A stretch of 7,614 bases of DNA from Rickettsia endosymbiont of Ixodes persulcatus (GTDB lineage Bacteria > Pseudomonadota > Alphaproteobacteria > Rickettsiales > Rickettsiaceae), in the NCBI GenBank assembly GCA_027293795.1, contig JAPYLE010000046.1, positions 1 through 7,614 on the forward strand. Direction: 5' to 3'. Every line of letters starts with the position of its first letter. Position 1 is the stretch's first letter. Below, piece after piece: positions 1-6,357 of the stretch. The notes beneath the pieces were generated by a model. The model did no database searches, was not told where the DNA came from, and worked only from the letters and a program-made list of their open reading frames with translations. The translations under genes and the position numbers were made by a program.

Positions 1-1
1 C

Positions 2-76
2 CAAATGATCAAGGATTATATTGATAAACATGAGTCGAGAGATGATAAATTTGGAAACTTTCAAGTTGAAAACTAG
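2..76 (+). CDS. 3' end of an unidentified coding sequence (partial)
   Basis: An open frame enters from the left edge and ends at the TAG at 74-76. The 24 visible residues are QMIKDYIDKHESRDDKFGNF followed by QVEN. The tail is hydrophilic and charged, with no motif I can name. It is followed by hairpins at 87-98 and 110-130, which fits the true end of a gene. The next feature begins at 153, so this gene may sit just upstream of the toxin-antitoxin pair without belonging to it. A chance open frame of this length is possible at a window edge, so confidence is moderate to low. Confidence 0.4.
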   Translation, partial: QMIKDYIDKHESRDDKFGNFQVEN

Positions 77-86
77 CTATAGCTAA

Positions 87-130
87 GGCATTGATGCCGT
101 AATCTTAAGCCCTGCATTGCAAATGCAGGG
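87..130 (+). terminator. Pair of hairpins after the left-edge gene, possible terminator
   Basis: A small hairpin (GGCAT-TG-ATGCC, 87-98) is followed by a strong perfect one: the stem CCCTGCATT (110-118) pairs with AATGCAGGG (122-130) around a 3-base loop. It starts 33 bases after the stop at 76 and lies just ahead of the antitoxin start at 153. The stem is GC-rich for this AT-rich region. No T-run follows, so a classical intrinsic terminator is not proven. It could instead be a palindromic operator for the toxin-antitoxin operon, which such antitoxins often autoregulate. Confidence 0.35.
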
Positions 131-152
131 TGGTTAACTAAGTTGTATAATC

Positions 153-414
153 ATGAAAGCTTTACATAGTAGCATTGATAAAAACGGCAGATTAATTAAT
201 TCCGTATCAAATTAGAAATGCTATGAAACTTAAAGCCGGCGATTCTTTCATTATAAATAAAGTTAATAATGAACTACATTTAGTAACTCTTCACAAAGCA
301 GTAAAAGAAGCTCAAGCATTGTTCAAACAATACGGCCCCAAATCAGAATCATTTGTTGATGAATTTTTAAAGCAGAAATATCAAGAAGCAAATAAAGAAA
401 ATTCTAAGTTTTAA
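153..414 (+). pseudogene. vapB: VapB-type antitoxin (AbrB/MazE-like), frameshifted
   Basis: The frame from ATG 153 encodes MKALHSSIDKNGRLI and then hits a stop at 213-215. The reading resumes one base over as IPYQIRNAMKLKAGDSFIIN and runs to the TAA at 412-414. Joined, these give an AbrB/SpoVT/MazE-like swapped-hairpin DNA-binding domain (the DKNGRLIIP...IRNAMKLKAGDSF pattern). A charged C-terminal arm ending in KENSKF would normally clamp the toxin. The total is about 86 residues, normal for a VapB. The break is one extra base in the ATTAATTAATT tract at about 191-201. An internal ATG at 223 gives 63 residues but lacks the first half of the DNA-binding domain, so it would not bind DNA normally, though its toxin-binding arm would survive. 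The gene lies 14 bases upstream of the VapC remnant, as expected for an antitoxin-first operon. Confidence 0.82.
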
Positions 415-428
415 TTTGTGGTAAAATA

Positions 429-828
429 ATGTCTTCTCATCAGGATAAATCTGCGGTTCTCGATTCTTCTTCCTTGATAGCTTTACTTGCTGAAGGAAAA
501 GGACAAGAAAAAATTATAGACGTGCTACCTTAGCTATAATGAGTACTGTAAATATTGCAGAAGTAGTAAAATTCTTAATAGATAGAAAAGGTTTAACAAA
601 GGAGCAAATACATAAGCTAATACAAAATCTCATTCCAACAATTTTACCGTTTGATGAGGAGCAGACTTTTTTAAGCGGAGAACTAATAATTAAAACTAAA
701 CAACTAGGATTATCGCTTGGTGATAGAGCCTACCTTGCTCTTGCACTATCAAAAAATTATCCAGTATACCAGCAGACAAAGCTTGGGCCAGCTTGCAATT
801 AAGTTGTAATATTGTTTTGATTCACTAA
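429..828 (+). pseudogene. vapC: VapC-type PIN-domain toxin, two frameshifts
   Basis: Three frames together give one VapC of about 132 residues. Segment 1 (ATG 429) reads MSSHQDKSAVLDSSSLIALL and ends IIDVLP before TAG at 531-533. Segment 2 is one frame away from about 533 and reads AIMSTVNIAEVVKFLIDRKG through LGDRAYLALALSKNYPVY. Segment 3, from about 772, reads ADKAWASLQLSCNIVLIH and stops at 826-828. The PIN acidic residues are all visible: Asp in VLDSS, Glu in IAEVV, Asp in LGDRAYLA and Asp in TADKAW. These form the metal site of this ribonuclease family, whose members typically cleave tRNA or rRNA. The two breaks are each explained by loss of one base (near 530 and near 770). Without correction the longest piece (ATG 539 to 802, 87 codons) lacks the first and last catalytic Asp, so the toxin should be inactive. 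Confidence 0.85.
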
Positions 829-869
829 TTTTTATCAAAAAATATTTTTAAAAGGCTTAGATACTTCAT

Positions 870-1124
870 TTAAGAAACTTTTCTGATTCTTTTGCTGATA
901 ACCACTGTGGTTGTTGTTCGATATTTGTTGATGCTTTCGCCCAATAATTCTTCAAGATTTTCTCTCCAAGCTTTATCTCTTATTTCTTCAAAAGAAAGCT
1001 CGTTATTTTTCTTATATTTTGAAAATATTCCTCCTACATCCGGCATAGGAGATAACACAGCTTGGTTATCATTATTAATTTTCTTGTTAATAATATTAGT
1101 GTTAGAAAGTTCCTTGGTTTTCAT
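870..1124 (-). CDS. Small hypothetical protein, possible orphan antitoxin-like protein
   Basis: This intact 84-codon frame has an ATG at 1122-1124 and a good Shine-Dalgarno (AGGAGA at 1128-1133 on the - strand, 3 bases ahead of the ATG), which selects this strand over the 100-codon + strand frame across the same bases. The protein is hydrophilic and has no signal peptide or membrane helix. An Asn-rich N-terminus leads to MPDVGGIFSKYKKN, then an acidic, probably helical stretch (LSFEEIRDKAWRENLEELLG), then a basic Thr-rich tail. The 'GGIFSKY...EEIRDKAW' style recalls the toxin-clamping arm of small antitoxins and would fit its position beside vapBC, but that is resemblance only. No toxin gene lies downstream on this strand. 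It is transcribed divergently from ileS and convergently with the VapC remnant, 41 bases apart. Confidence 0.6.
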   Translation of the reverse strand: MKTKELSNTNIINKKINNDNQAVLSPMPDVGGIFSKYKKNNELSFEEIRDKAWRENLEELLGESINKYRTTTTVVISKRIRKVS

Positions 1125-1127
1125 TTG

Positions 1128-1133
1128 TCTCCT
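1128..1133 (-). promoter_or_regulatory. Ribosome binding site of the small - strand gene
   Basis: The plus strand reads TCTCCT, which is AGGAGA on the minus strand, three bases before the ATG at 1124. It is the clearest Shine-Dalgarno in the window and the main evidence that the 84-codon gene is translated. Confidence 0.65.
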
Positions 1134-1140
1134 AAAATTA

Positions 1141-1205
1141 AATAGTTTGGTACAAATTATGTATTTATCTCTTTATCATTATCTATTATTATAAACCAAA
1201 CTATT
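1141..1205. promoter_or_regulatory. Perfect 11-bp inverted repeat in the divergent spacer
   Basis: AATAGTTTGGT (1141-1151) is the exact reverse complement of ACCAAACTATT (1195-1205), with 43 very AT-rich bases between them. One arm lies 17 bases ahead of the small - strand gene and the other 19 bases ahead of ileS, so the two arms frame the shared promoter space nearly symmetrically. TATAAT-like hexamers occur on the + strand (1205-1210) and the - strand (1188-1193), without convincing -35 boxes. The repeat could be paired operator half-sites or the trace of a small mobile palindrome; which one cannot be told from one copy. Confidence 0.4.
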
Positions 1206-1223
1206 ATAATAATTTCTAAAATA

Positions 1224-4200
1224 ATGACAAATACTAAATATTATCCTGCAGTTAGTTCAAATGCTGATTTTGCAGCTATAGAACGAGAAATACTAAAATT
1301 TTGGCAAGACAATAATATATTCCAAAAATCTATTGATAATAGAACTAAAGATGCCGAATTTATCTTTTATGACGGTCCGCCTTTTGCAAACGGTTTGCCG
1401 CATTACGGTCACTTGCTCACCGGCTTTATTAAAGACGTATATGCTAGATACCAAACCGTAAAAGGTAAGAAAGTCGAGCGTCGTTTTGGCTGGGACTGTC
1501 ACGGTCTTCCTGCAGAAATGCAATCAGAGAAAGAGCTTGGCATTTCAGGGCGTCTTGCAATAACTAACTTCGGTATAGAGAAGTTTAATAGTCATTGCAG
1601 AGCTTCGGTAATGAAATATACCGGTGAGTGGGAGCAATATGTAACTCGTCAAGCAAGATGGGTGGATTTTAAAAATTCTTATAAAACGATGGATAAGAAT
1701 TTTATGGAATCCGTCCTTTGGGCATTTAAGGGGTTATATAATAAGGGGTTATTGTACGAATCTATGCGGGTAATGCCTTATTCTTGGGCATGCGAAACGC
1801 CGCTTTCTAATTTTGAATCAAGGCTTGATAATTCTTATCGTGAGAGAGCCGATAAAGCAGTAACGGTGAGTTTCGTGTTAAGAGACAAACTACCGCACGG
1901 TGAATATAAAGAATATCGTATATCTGCTTGGACGACAACACCTTGGACGCTTCCTTCAAATCTAGCCCTTGCAGTCGGTAGTGATATAGATTATGCATTA
2001 GCCCCCAAAAATGATATTTGTTATATTATAGCTGCTTCATCAGTTTCTAAATATGCTAAGGAATTAGAATTAAAAGGTGATGAGAAATTTACTATTATTA
2101 AAGGTTCAGAGCTTCAAGGATTAAGCTACAAGCCTTTATTCGACTATTTCGAGAATCATCCAAATAGCTTTAAGATATTTGCCGGTGATTTTGTCGTTGA
2201 GGGTGACGGCACTGGTGTTGTTCATATGGCTCCGGGCTTTGGTGAAGATGACCAAATACTTTGTGAATCAAAAGGCATCGAGCTAGTTTGTCCTGTTGAT
2301 AACAGCGGTAATTTCACTAAAGAAATTCCTGATTTAGAGGGCTTGCAAGTATTTGATGCAAATGACAAAATAATAATCAAACTTAAAGAGCAAGGAAATT
2401 GGCTAAAAACCGAGCAGTATATTCACAATTATCCTCATTGCTGGCGTACCGATACACCTCTTATATATAAGGCCGTTCCATCATGGTACGTAAAAGTGAC
2501 AAACTTTAAAGATAGAATGGTAGAGTTAAATCAGCAAATTAACTGGATACCTTTCCACGTTAAAGATAATTTGTTTGGTAAGTGGCTTGAAAATGCCCGT
2601 GATTGGTCGATAAGTCGTAATAGATTTTGGGGAACCCCCTTGCCTGTATGGAAGTCCGATGATCCAAAATATCCACGCATAGATGTTTACGGCTCTATAG
2701 AGGAATTGGAGAAAGATTTTGGCGTTAAAGTTACTGATTTACATCGTCCGTTTATCGATGAACTTACTCGGGCCAATCCTGATGATCCAACCGGTAAATC
2801 AACAATGCGTAGAATAGAAGACGTTTTTGATTGTTGGTTTGAAAGCGGCTCAATGCCTTATTCGCAAGCCCACTACCCTTTTGAAAATAAAAAGTGGTTT
2901 GAGGATCATTTTCCGGCTGATTTTATAGTTGAGTATTCGGCACAAACACGTGGATGGTTCTATACTTTAATGGTGCTATCTACCGCTTTATTTGACCGTC
3001 CGCCGTTTTTAAATTGTATATGCCACGGCGTAATTTTAGACGCTACCGGTCAAAAACTTTCAAAGCGTCTTAATAACTACGCCGATCCGCTGGAGTTATT
3101 TGATAAATACGGCTCTGACGCTTTAAGAGTTACGATGCTATCTTCAAACATTGTTAAAGGTCAGGAGCTGTTAATCGATAAAGATGGTAAGATGGTATTC
3201 GATACGCTGCGTTTATTCATCAAACCTATTTGGAATGCCTACCATTTCTTTACGATGTATGCTAACGCCGATTCACTTAAAGGCGAGCTTGATTTTGCTT
3301 CTGAAAACGTGCTTGATGTTTATATACTATCTAAGCTTAAAATAGCCGTACAAAAAATTGAAGAAAGTTTAGGTAATTTCGATACGCAAACGGCTTATCA
3401 TGAAGTATCAGGATTTTTTGAAGTTTTAAACAATTGGTATATAAGACGAAGCCGAGCAAGATTTTGGAAAAGTGAAAAAGACGCAGATAAACAAAATGCT
3501 TATAATACTCTATATTCATGTTTAGAGACCATGGTTATTGCGATGTCGGCACTAGTGCCTATGATTTCCGAAGCAATATATTTGGGGTTACGCAATACTG
3601 TTATCCCGCGACTTGACCACGGGATCTCAGGAGATAAACCTGGGGCACAATATCCCGCGATCAAGTCGTGGGATAACATAAGAGGATGGGGGAATGACAA
3701 CTTATCCGTCCACCTATGTAACTATCCCGATCTCTCAAACTTTGAGGTAAATCACGAGCTAGTGGCTACTATGGATACTGTGCTTGATATTTGCAGTAAT
3801 AGTCTGTTTATTAGAAGTAATGAAAATGTACGAGTAAGACAACCGCTTGCTAGTATAACTATCATCAGTAAACATAATGATAAACTTAAAGATTTTGAAG
3901 ATTTAATTAAAGACGAAATTAATGTTAAGGAGATAATTTATCGTGATGATCTAGAGAATTATGTAGCTAAAAAATTATCGATTAATTTCCCTATGCTTGG
4001 TAAACGTTTGTCTTATAAAATGAAAGAGATTATAGCCGCCTCTAAAAAAGGCGAGTGGGAAGCTACTGCAAGTGATTTAGCTATATGCGGCGAAACCTTA
4101 AATAGTGAAGAATATAAGCTAGTTTTAGAGCCTTACTCACACATTAAAGGAGCAGCAAGTTTTGAGGATAATAGCAGTTTGTTAATACTTGATTTAGAGC

Positions 4201-4463
4201 TAACGCCTGAATTAATAGAAGAAGGAATAGCTAGAGATATTGTACGCTTCATACAACAAGCCCGTAAAGATGCCGATTTTTCTATAACTGACAGGATTTT
4301 AATTGAGATAATAAGCGAGCCTGATTTATCTAAAATAATCAATATTTATGGAGATTATATTAAAGAACAGACTTTAAGCGAGTTTGCTAAAGACTTTACC
4401 CCCGATTATGTCAATGAAATAGAATTAGAGAACCATAAAATGCAACTTAAGATTAAAAGATAG
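1224..4463 (+). CDS. ileS: Isoleucyl-tRNA synthetase (eukaryote-like type)
   Basis: This class I cytoplasmic enzyme charges tRNA-Ile with isoleucine and edits misactivated valine. The 1079-residue frame is intact. The first signature is HYGH at residues 60-63 inside GPPFANGLPHYGHLLTGFIK. The editing (CP1) domain shows WTTTPWTLPSN at 236-246 and GTGVVHMAPGFGEDD at 329-343. The second signature is KLSKR at 611-615. An alpha-helical anticodon-binding region follows, with NNWYIRRSRARFW. The C-terminus ends without the Cys-pair zinc motif found in enzymes like that of E. coli. The 'GLPHYGH' form and the length place it with eukaryote-like (type 2) bacterial enzymes. The ATG at 1224 directly precedes the conserved N-terminal sequence; its Shine-Dalgarno is weak. 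Residues about 791-824 are a foreign palindromic insert read in frame. Transcription is probably monocistronic: a divergent gene lies upstream and only decayed sequence lies downstream. Confidence 0.97.
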   Translation: MTNTKYYPAVSSNADFAAIEREILKFWQDNNIFQKSIDNRTKDAEFIFYDGPPFANGLPHYGHLLTGFIKDVYARYQTVKGKKVERRFGWDCHGLPAEMQSEKELGISGRLAITNFGIEKFNSHCRASVMKYTGEWEQYVTRQARWVDFKNSYKTMDKNFMESVLWAFKGLYNKGLLYESMRVMPYSWACETPLSNFESRLDNSYRERADKAVTVSFVLRDKLPHGEYKEYRISAWTTTPWTLPSNLALAVGSDIDYALAPKNDICYIIAASSVSKYAKELELKGDEKFTIIKGSELQGLSYKPLFDYFENHPNSFKIFAGDFVVEGDGTGVVHMAPGFGEDDQILCESKGIELVCPVDNSGNFTKEIPDLEGLQVFDANDKIIIKLKEQGNWLKTEQYIHNYPHCWRTDTPLIYKAVPSWYVKVTNFKDRMVELNQQINWIPFHVKDNLFGKWLENARDWSISRNRFWGTPLPVWKSDDPKYPRIDVYGSIEELEKDFGVKVTDLHRPFIDELTRANPDDPTGKSTMRRIEDVFDCWFESGSMPYSQAHYPFENKKWFEDHFPADFIVEYSAQTRGWFYTLMVLSTALFDRPPFLNCICHGVILDATGQKLSKRLNNYADPLELFDKYGSDALRVTMLSSNIVKGQELLIDKDGKMVFDTLRLFIKPIWNAYHFFTMYANADSLKGELDFASENVLDVYILSKLKIAVQKIEESLGNFDTQTAYHEVSGFFEVLNNWYIRRSRARFWKSEKDADKQNAYNTLYSCLETMVIAMSALVPMISEAIYLGLRNTVIPRLDHGISGDKPGAQYPAIKSWDNIRGWGNDNLSVHLCNYPDLSNFEVNHELVATMDTVLDICSNSLFIRSNENVRVRQPLASITIISKHNDKLKDFEDLIKDEINVKEIIYRDDLENYVAKKLSINFPMLGKRLSYKMKEIIAASKKGEWEATASDLAICGETLNSEEYKLVLEPYSHIKGAASFEDNSSLLILDLELTPELIEEGIARDIVRFIQQARKDADFSITDRILIEIISEPDLSKIINIYGDYIKEQTLSEFAKDFTPDYVNEIELENHKMQLKIKR
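3594..3695 (+). repeat. Rickettsia palindromic element-type insert within ileS
   Basis: The arms at 3600-3625 and 3652-3677 are reverse complements over 26 bases with three mismatches, separated by 26 bases. The region (TTATCCCGCGACTTGACCAC...) is far more GC-rich than the flanking gene. It encodes TVIPRLDHGISGDKPGAQYP and AIKSWDNIRGWGN in frame with no stop, between LGLRN and DNLSVHL of the synthetase. Rickettsia genomes are known to carry short palindromic repeats of about 100-150 bp that insert into protein genes while keeping the frame open; size, palindrome and coding behaviour all match. I do not assign a subfamily. Outer boundaries are approximate, taken from where the synthetase-like sequence resumes. 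Confidence 0.85.
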
Positions 4464-4480
4464 TAAGTTATTTTACTATC
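4459..4480 (+). terminator. Hairpin overlapping the ileS stop codon, possible terminator
   Basis: GATAGTAA (4459-4466) pairs perfectly with TTACTATC (4473-4480) around a 6-base loop, and the left arm contains the ileS stop TAG. The stem is AT-rich and no T-run follows, so it is a weak terminator candidate; it may mainly stabilise the mRNA end. A second small hairpin, TATAGC/GCTATA (4514-4519 and 4526-4531), lies in the same spacer ahead of the ATG at 4550. Confidence 0.35.
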
Positions 4481-4549
4481 AATTAAGATATTGATAATTT
4501 ACTTAGGTTAATATATAGCACGCACGCTATAAATTAATTTAGGTAAATT

Positions 4550-4714
4550 ATGTCGAAAAACTCCTCCGTAACTCCGAGGGAAAAAGGTTCTTGGATTAAA
4601 ACTAATGAGCCGAAAACTATCAAAATAGAATCAGAGGCCACGAATGTAATAACTAAATAGTATTTAGATAAATACATTGATGAAATCCATTCTGAAGAAG
4701 GTAATTGCATTTAA
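4550..4714 (+). pseudogene. Short broken frame upstream of the ankyrin remnant
   Basis: ATG 4550 opens a 36-codon frame starting MSKNSSVTPREKGSWIKTNE, hydrophilic and Lys/Glu-rich, ending at TAG 4658-4660. The same frame continues after that stop as YLDKYIDEIHSEEGNCI to TAA 4712-4714, so the TAG may be a point mutation in a longer gene. A modest AGG sits 9 bases ahead of the ATG. It overlaps the start of the ankyrin frame (ATG 4680), which lies in another frame. It may therefore be the original N-terminus of that ankyrin protein, separated by a frameshift near 4705. I recognise no domain. It could also be a chance frame. Confidence 0.35.
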
Positions 4715-5709
4715 TATTAATATATTATTTAGTTCAAATGACCCTAATAAATATGATGTTATAGTTTACCTTTTACATAGAAAGGTAAATAAATACAAAG
4801 CATTAGAATTTGTAATTCAGAAAAAAATTATCAGCAAACTGATGATTTAATTGAACATCTTAACATTGATATAATACAAGCAATACAAAACTAAAGTTTA
4901 ACTTTAGTAAAGTATTTTATTGATGAAAAAGAAAGTGATGTTAATACTAGTTATTTCGGTTCTAATCTACTAAGTCTCGCTGCTGGTTTGGAAGAACCTC
5001 ATAAAACAGATATTATATGTTATCTTTTAATAAAAGGAGCAATTCCTTTAAATACAATCTCAGAAGAAACAGAACAAAATAGTCAAAATATAAATGATCT
5101 TCATAAGCAAACCTTTTTTAAAACAATAAATGAAAAAAAACTTGAAGTAATTAAAAAATTTGTTGAAATATATGGTTTTGATGTTAATACTGAATATCGT
5201 CTTAACACACCATTAAGTACTGCAATTAATTTAAAAAACAGCAAAAATGTTGAAAATATCTTTTATCTAAAAATGCTAATTTAGATGTAGCTATAGAAGT
5301 AACAATAATATACGGTAATCTGAAGGGGGTAAAAACATTATTAAATGCAGGGGCAAAAATTAACGGTAATAAAGATGTATTAATGCTTGCATCAGAACAT
5401 GGGCATGCCGCGGTAGTAAAATATTTACTCGAACAAGGGGCTAACTATAATGTTAGAGGATGGGGAAAAGAGAATTTATATAACGATGTATTGTTTCAAC
5501 TAACTCAGCTAACTGAGATTTCTACATTATGTAAAAAATCTAACAATACTAATTTTAAAAATATATTAGATGCAATATCAATAACTAGTTTATCCTCACA
5601 TTATACTAAATATAATAATCTAGTACCAGAAAAAATAAAACAACAATTTTCTAAATTCAAAAAACAACTACAAATGACACTCCTCGCAGCAGAGCTGCGA
5701 GGTATCTAA
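4680..5709 (+). pseudogene. Ankyrin-repeat protein, decayed
   Basis: Ankyrin repeats are protein-protein interaction modules, common in intracellular bacteria and often aimed at host proteins. The frame from ATG 4680 reads MKSILKKVIAFNINILFSSN...VYLLHRKVNKYKALEFVIQ. It shifts frame at the A7 run 4821-4827 and reaches TAA at 4892-4894. It resumes as LTLVKYFIDEKESDVNTSYF, LLSLAAGLEE and CYLLIKGA, then NTPLSTAINLKNSKNVENI. Another shift near 5270 (A5 run) leads into ANLDVAIEVTIIYGNLKGVK and the clearest ankyrin unit, VLMLASEHGHAAVVKYLLEQ-GAN (about 5377-5445). The tail has about 80 residues of Asn/Lys-rich sequence. Three lesions are needed to explain it: one-base losses at about 4821 and 5270 and one nonsense codon. 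The last residues (about TLLAAELRGI) are encoded by the IS200 end, so the native C-terminus has probably been lost. The longest intact pieces are 98 and 108 codons (ATG 4988 and 5383). Not expected to make the full protein. Confidence 0.75.
5682..5702. repeat. IS200 right-end hairpin
   Basis: A perfect 9-bp stem, CCTCGCAGC (5682-5690) with GCTGCGAGG (5694-5702), around loop AGA, three bases past the tnpA stop. On the tnpA strand it closely resembles the other end hairpin. These are the structures that the Y1 transposase recognises in this family. Confidence 0.7.
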
Positions 5710-6161
5710 AAAAGTTTTAGTTGCTTCTGATGAAAAGCTTTATATGATGGTCGATCCGCACCTTGATTCTTTACATAGTTGCGTAATTTTTTCTCATCTC
5801 TATGTTTTCCAACCATACTCATAAAATATCCATTAGTCCAAAATTCGGTACCCCATAATTTATTTTTTAAGTCAGGAAATTTCTCAAACATTTTCTTAGC
5901 TGTTATACTTTTCACTATCCTAGCTACTTTAGTAGGACTATAACTAGGCACAGACTGAATTAGAAAATGCACATGATCTTTATCTACTCCAATTTCTAAA
6001 AACCTTATCTCATATCTCTCCTCAATTTTTAAACATATTTCGCATAAATAATTATCTAACTTTTTATCAAAAATTGTTCTACGATATTTTGCAGGCGTTA
6101 CTAAATGATAAATAAGTACTGTAACATTATGGCTTTCATGTATGTACCTACTTTCTTCCAT
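5706..6161 (-). CDS. tnpA: IS200-like Y1 transposase TnpA
   Basis: This single-strand-specific HUH (Y1) transposase cuts and rejoins the hairpin ends of its element through a covalent 5'-phosphotyrosine. It has 151 residues, the usual size, and is uninterrupted. Visible landmarks are YHLVTPAKYRRTIFD near residues 18-32 (the family's conserved N-terminus), DKDHVHFLIQS with the HVH metal pair at 63-65, the helix SPTKVARIVKSITAKK, LWGTEFWTNGYFMSMVG at 102-118, and RNYVKNQ with the probable catalytic Tyr129. All catalytic residues are present, so the protein is potentially active. The start ATG (6159-6161) fits the family N-terminus; there is no strong Shine-Dalgarno, which is common for IS200, where translation is kept low. 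The gene stands alone on the - strand. Confidence 0.95.
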   Translation of the reverse strand: MEESRYIHESHNVTVLIYHLVTPAKYRRTIFDKKLDNYLCEICLKIEERYEIRFLEIGVDKDHVHFLIQSVPSYSPTKVARIVKSITAKKMFEKFPDLKNKLWGTEFWTNGYFMSMVGKHRDEKKLRNYVKNQGADRPSYKAFHQKQLKLF

Positions 6162-6168
6162 ACATGCA

Positions 6169-6357
6169 TTATATCACGAAGCAAAGCTTCGGGGAATTAA
6201 ACCCTAAGAGATTAAAAGGAAGAACATAGCACGGATATTCACCTTTTTTAATGTCTCCTCGGATAAGAGCAATCTTCCTATAACACTCTTCTTTTAAAAA
6301 TGTATTATTAGTATTTTCTAAAGCTAAATCTTCAAGCTCTTTTATTCTTCCATGCAA
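6169..6357 (-). pseudogene. Fragment of an unidentified gene cut by IS200
   Basis: The 62-codon frame begins only at a TTG (6355-6357) and has an upstream in-frame TGA at 6367-6369. It reads HGRIKELEDLALENTNNTFL, KEECYRKIALIRGDIKKGEY and PCYVLPF, a charged, probably helical sequence. Its last residues (about FNSPKLCFVI) lie in the IS200 end and hairpin, so the natural C-terminus has been replaced by the insertion. An ATG at 6351-6353 lies in another frame and meets a stop after two more codons, which hints at a frameshift at the N-terminus too. I do not recognise the family. Two kinds of damage make a functional product unlikely. The original gene may have continued leftward beyond the element, but the ankyrin remnant found there runs on the other strand. 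Confidence 0.45.
6177..6191. repeat. IS200 left-end hairpin
   Basis: CGAAGC (6177-6182) pairs with GCTTCG (6186-6191) around AAA, 16 bases upstream of the tnpA start. Read on the tnpA strand, CCCCGAAGCTTTGCTTCG lines up with CCTCGCAGCTCTGCTGCG of the other end with few differences, which supports pairing the two as ends of one element. Confidence 0.65.

Larger units (their letters stand above)
5678..6205 (-). mobile_element. IS200/IS605-family insertion sequence (tnpA only)
   Basis: The element has one Y1 transposase gene on the - strand, flanked by a hairpin at each end (5682-5702 beyond the tnpA stop, 6177-6191 just ahead of its start). There are no terminal inverted repeats and no visible target duplication, as expected for a family that moves as single-stranded DNA. 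It has no tnpB. The outer limits are estimates from the hairpins; the exact cleavage sites cannot be set without an empty site. It lies between the ankyrin pseudogene on the left and a truncated - strand frame on the right, and supplies the last codons of both. Confidence 0.75.

Noticed and set aside
146..151. TATAAT one base before the vapB ATG as a promoter
   Set aside because: It would leave no leader, and no -35 box is found at the right distance; such hexamers are frequent in AT-rich DNA.
838..849. AAAAATATTTTT palindrome between the VapC remnant and the small - strand gene, as a two-way terminator
   Set aside because: The palindrome is only A and T with no loop and would make a very weak hairpin; it is expected by chance in this composition.
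892..1194. 100-codon + strand frame rich in Leu, Ser and Ile
   Set aside because: It is antisense to the 84-codon gene, which has a clear Shine-Dalgarno and normal composition; the + frame has no ribosome site, and its hydrophobic make-up is typical of a mirror of an AT-rich gene.
3600..3677. The ileS palindrome as a CRISPR repeat or an intrinsic terminator
   Set aside because: There is only one inverted pair, no direct repeats with spacers, no T-run, and the coding frame continues through it.
1293..4342. Several - strand open frames of 60-76 codons inside ileS (1293-1523, 1807-1998, 3337-3519, 3500-3700, 4133-4342)
   Set aside because: They lie opposite a strongly conserved gene with intact motifs and show no recognisable domains.
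5706..6161. tnpA as part of a TnpB or RNA-guided IS605 unit
   Set aside because: No tnpB-like frame exists on either strand next to it; the element is tnpA only.
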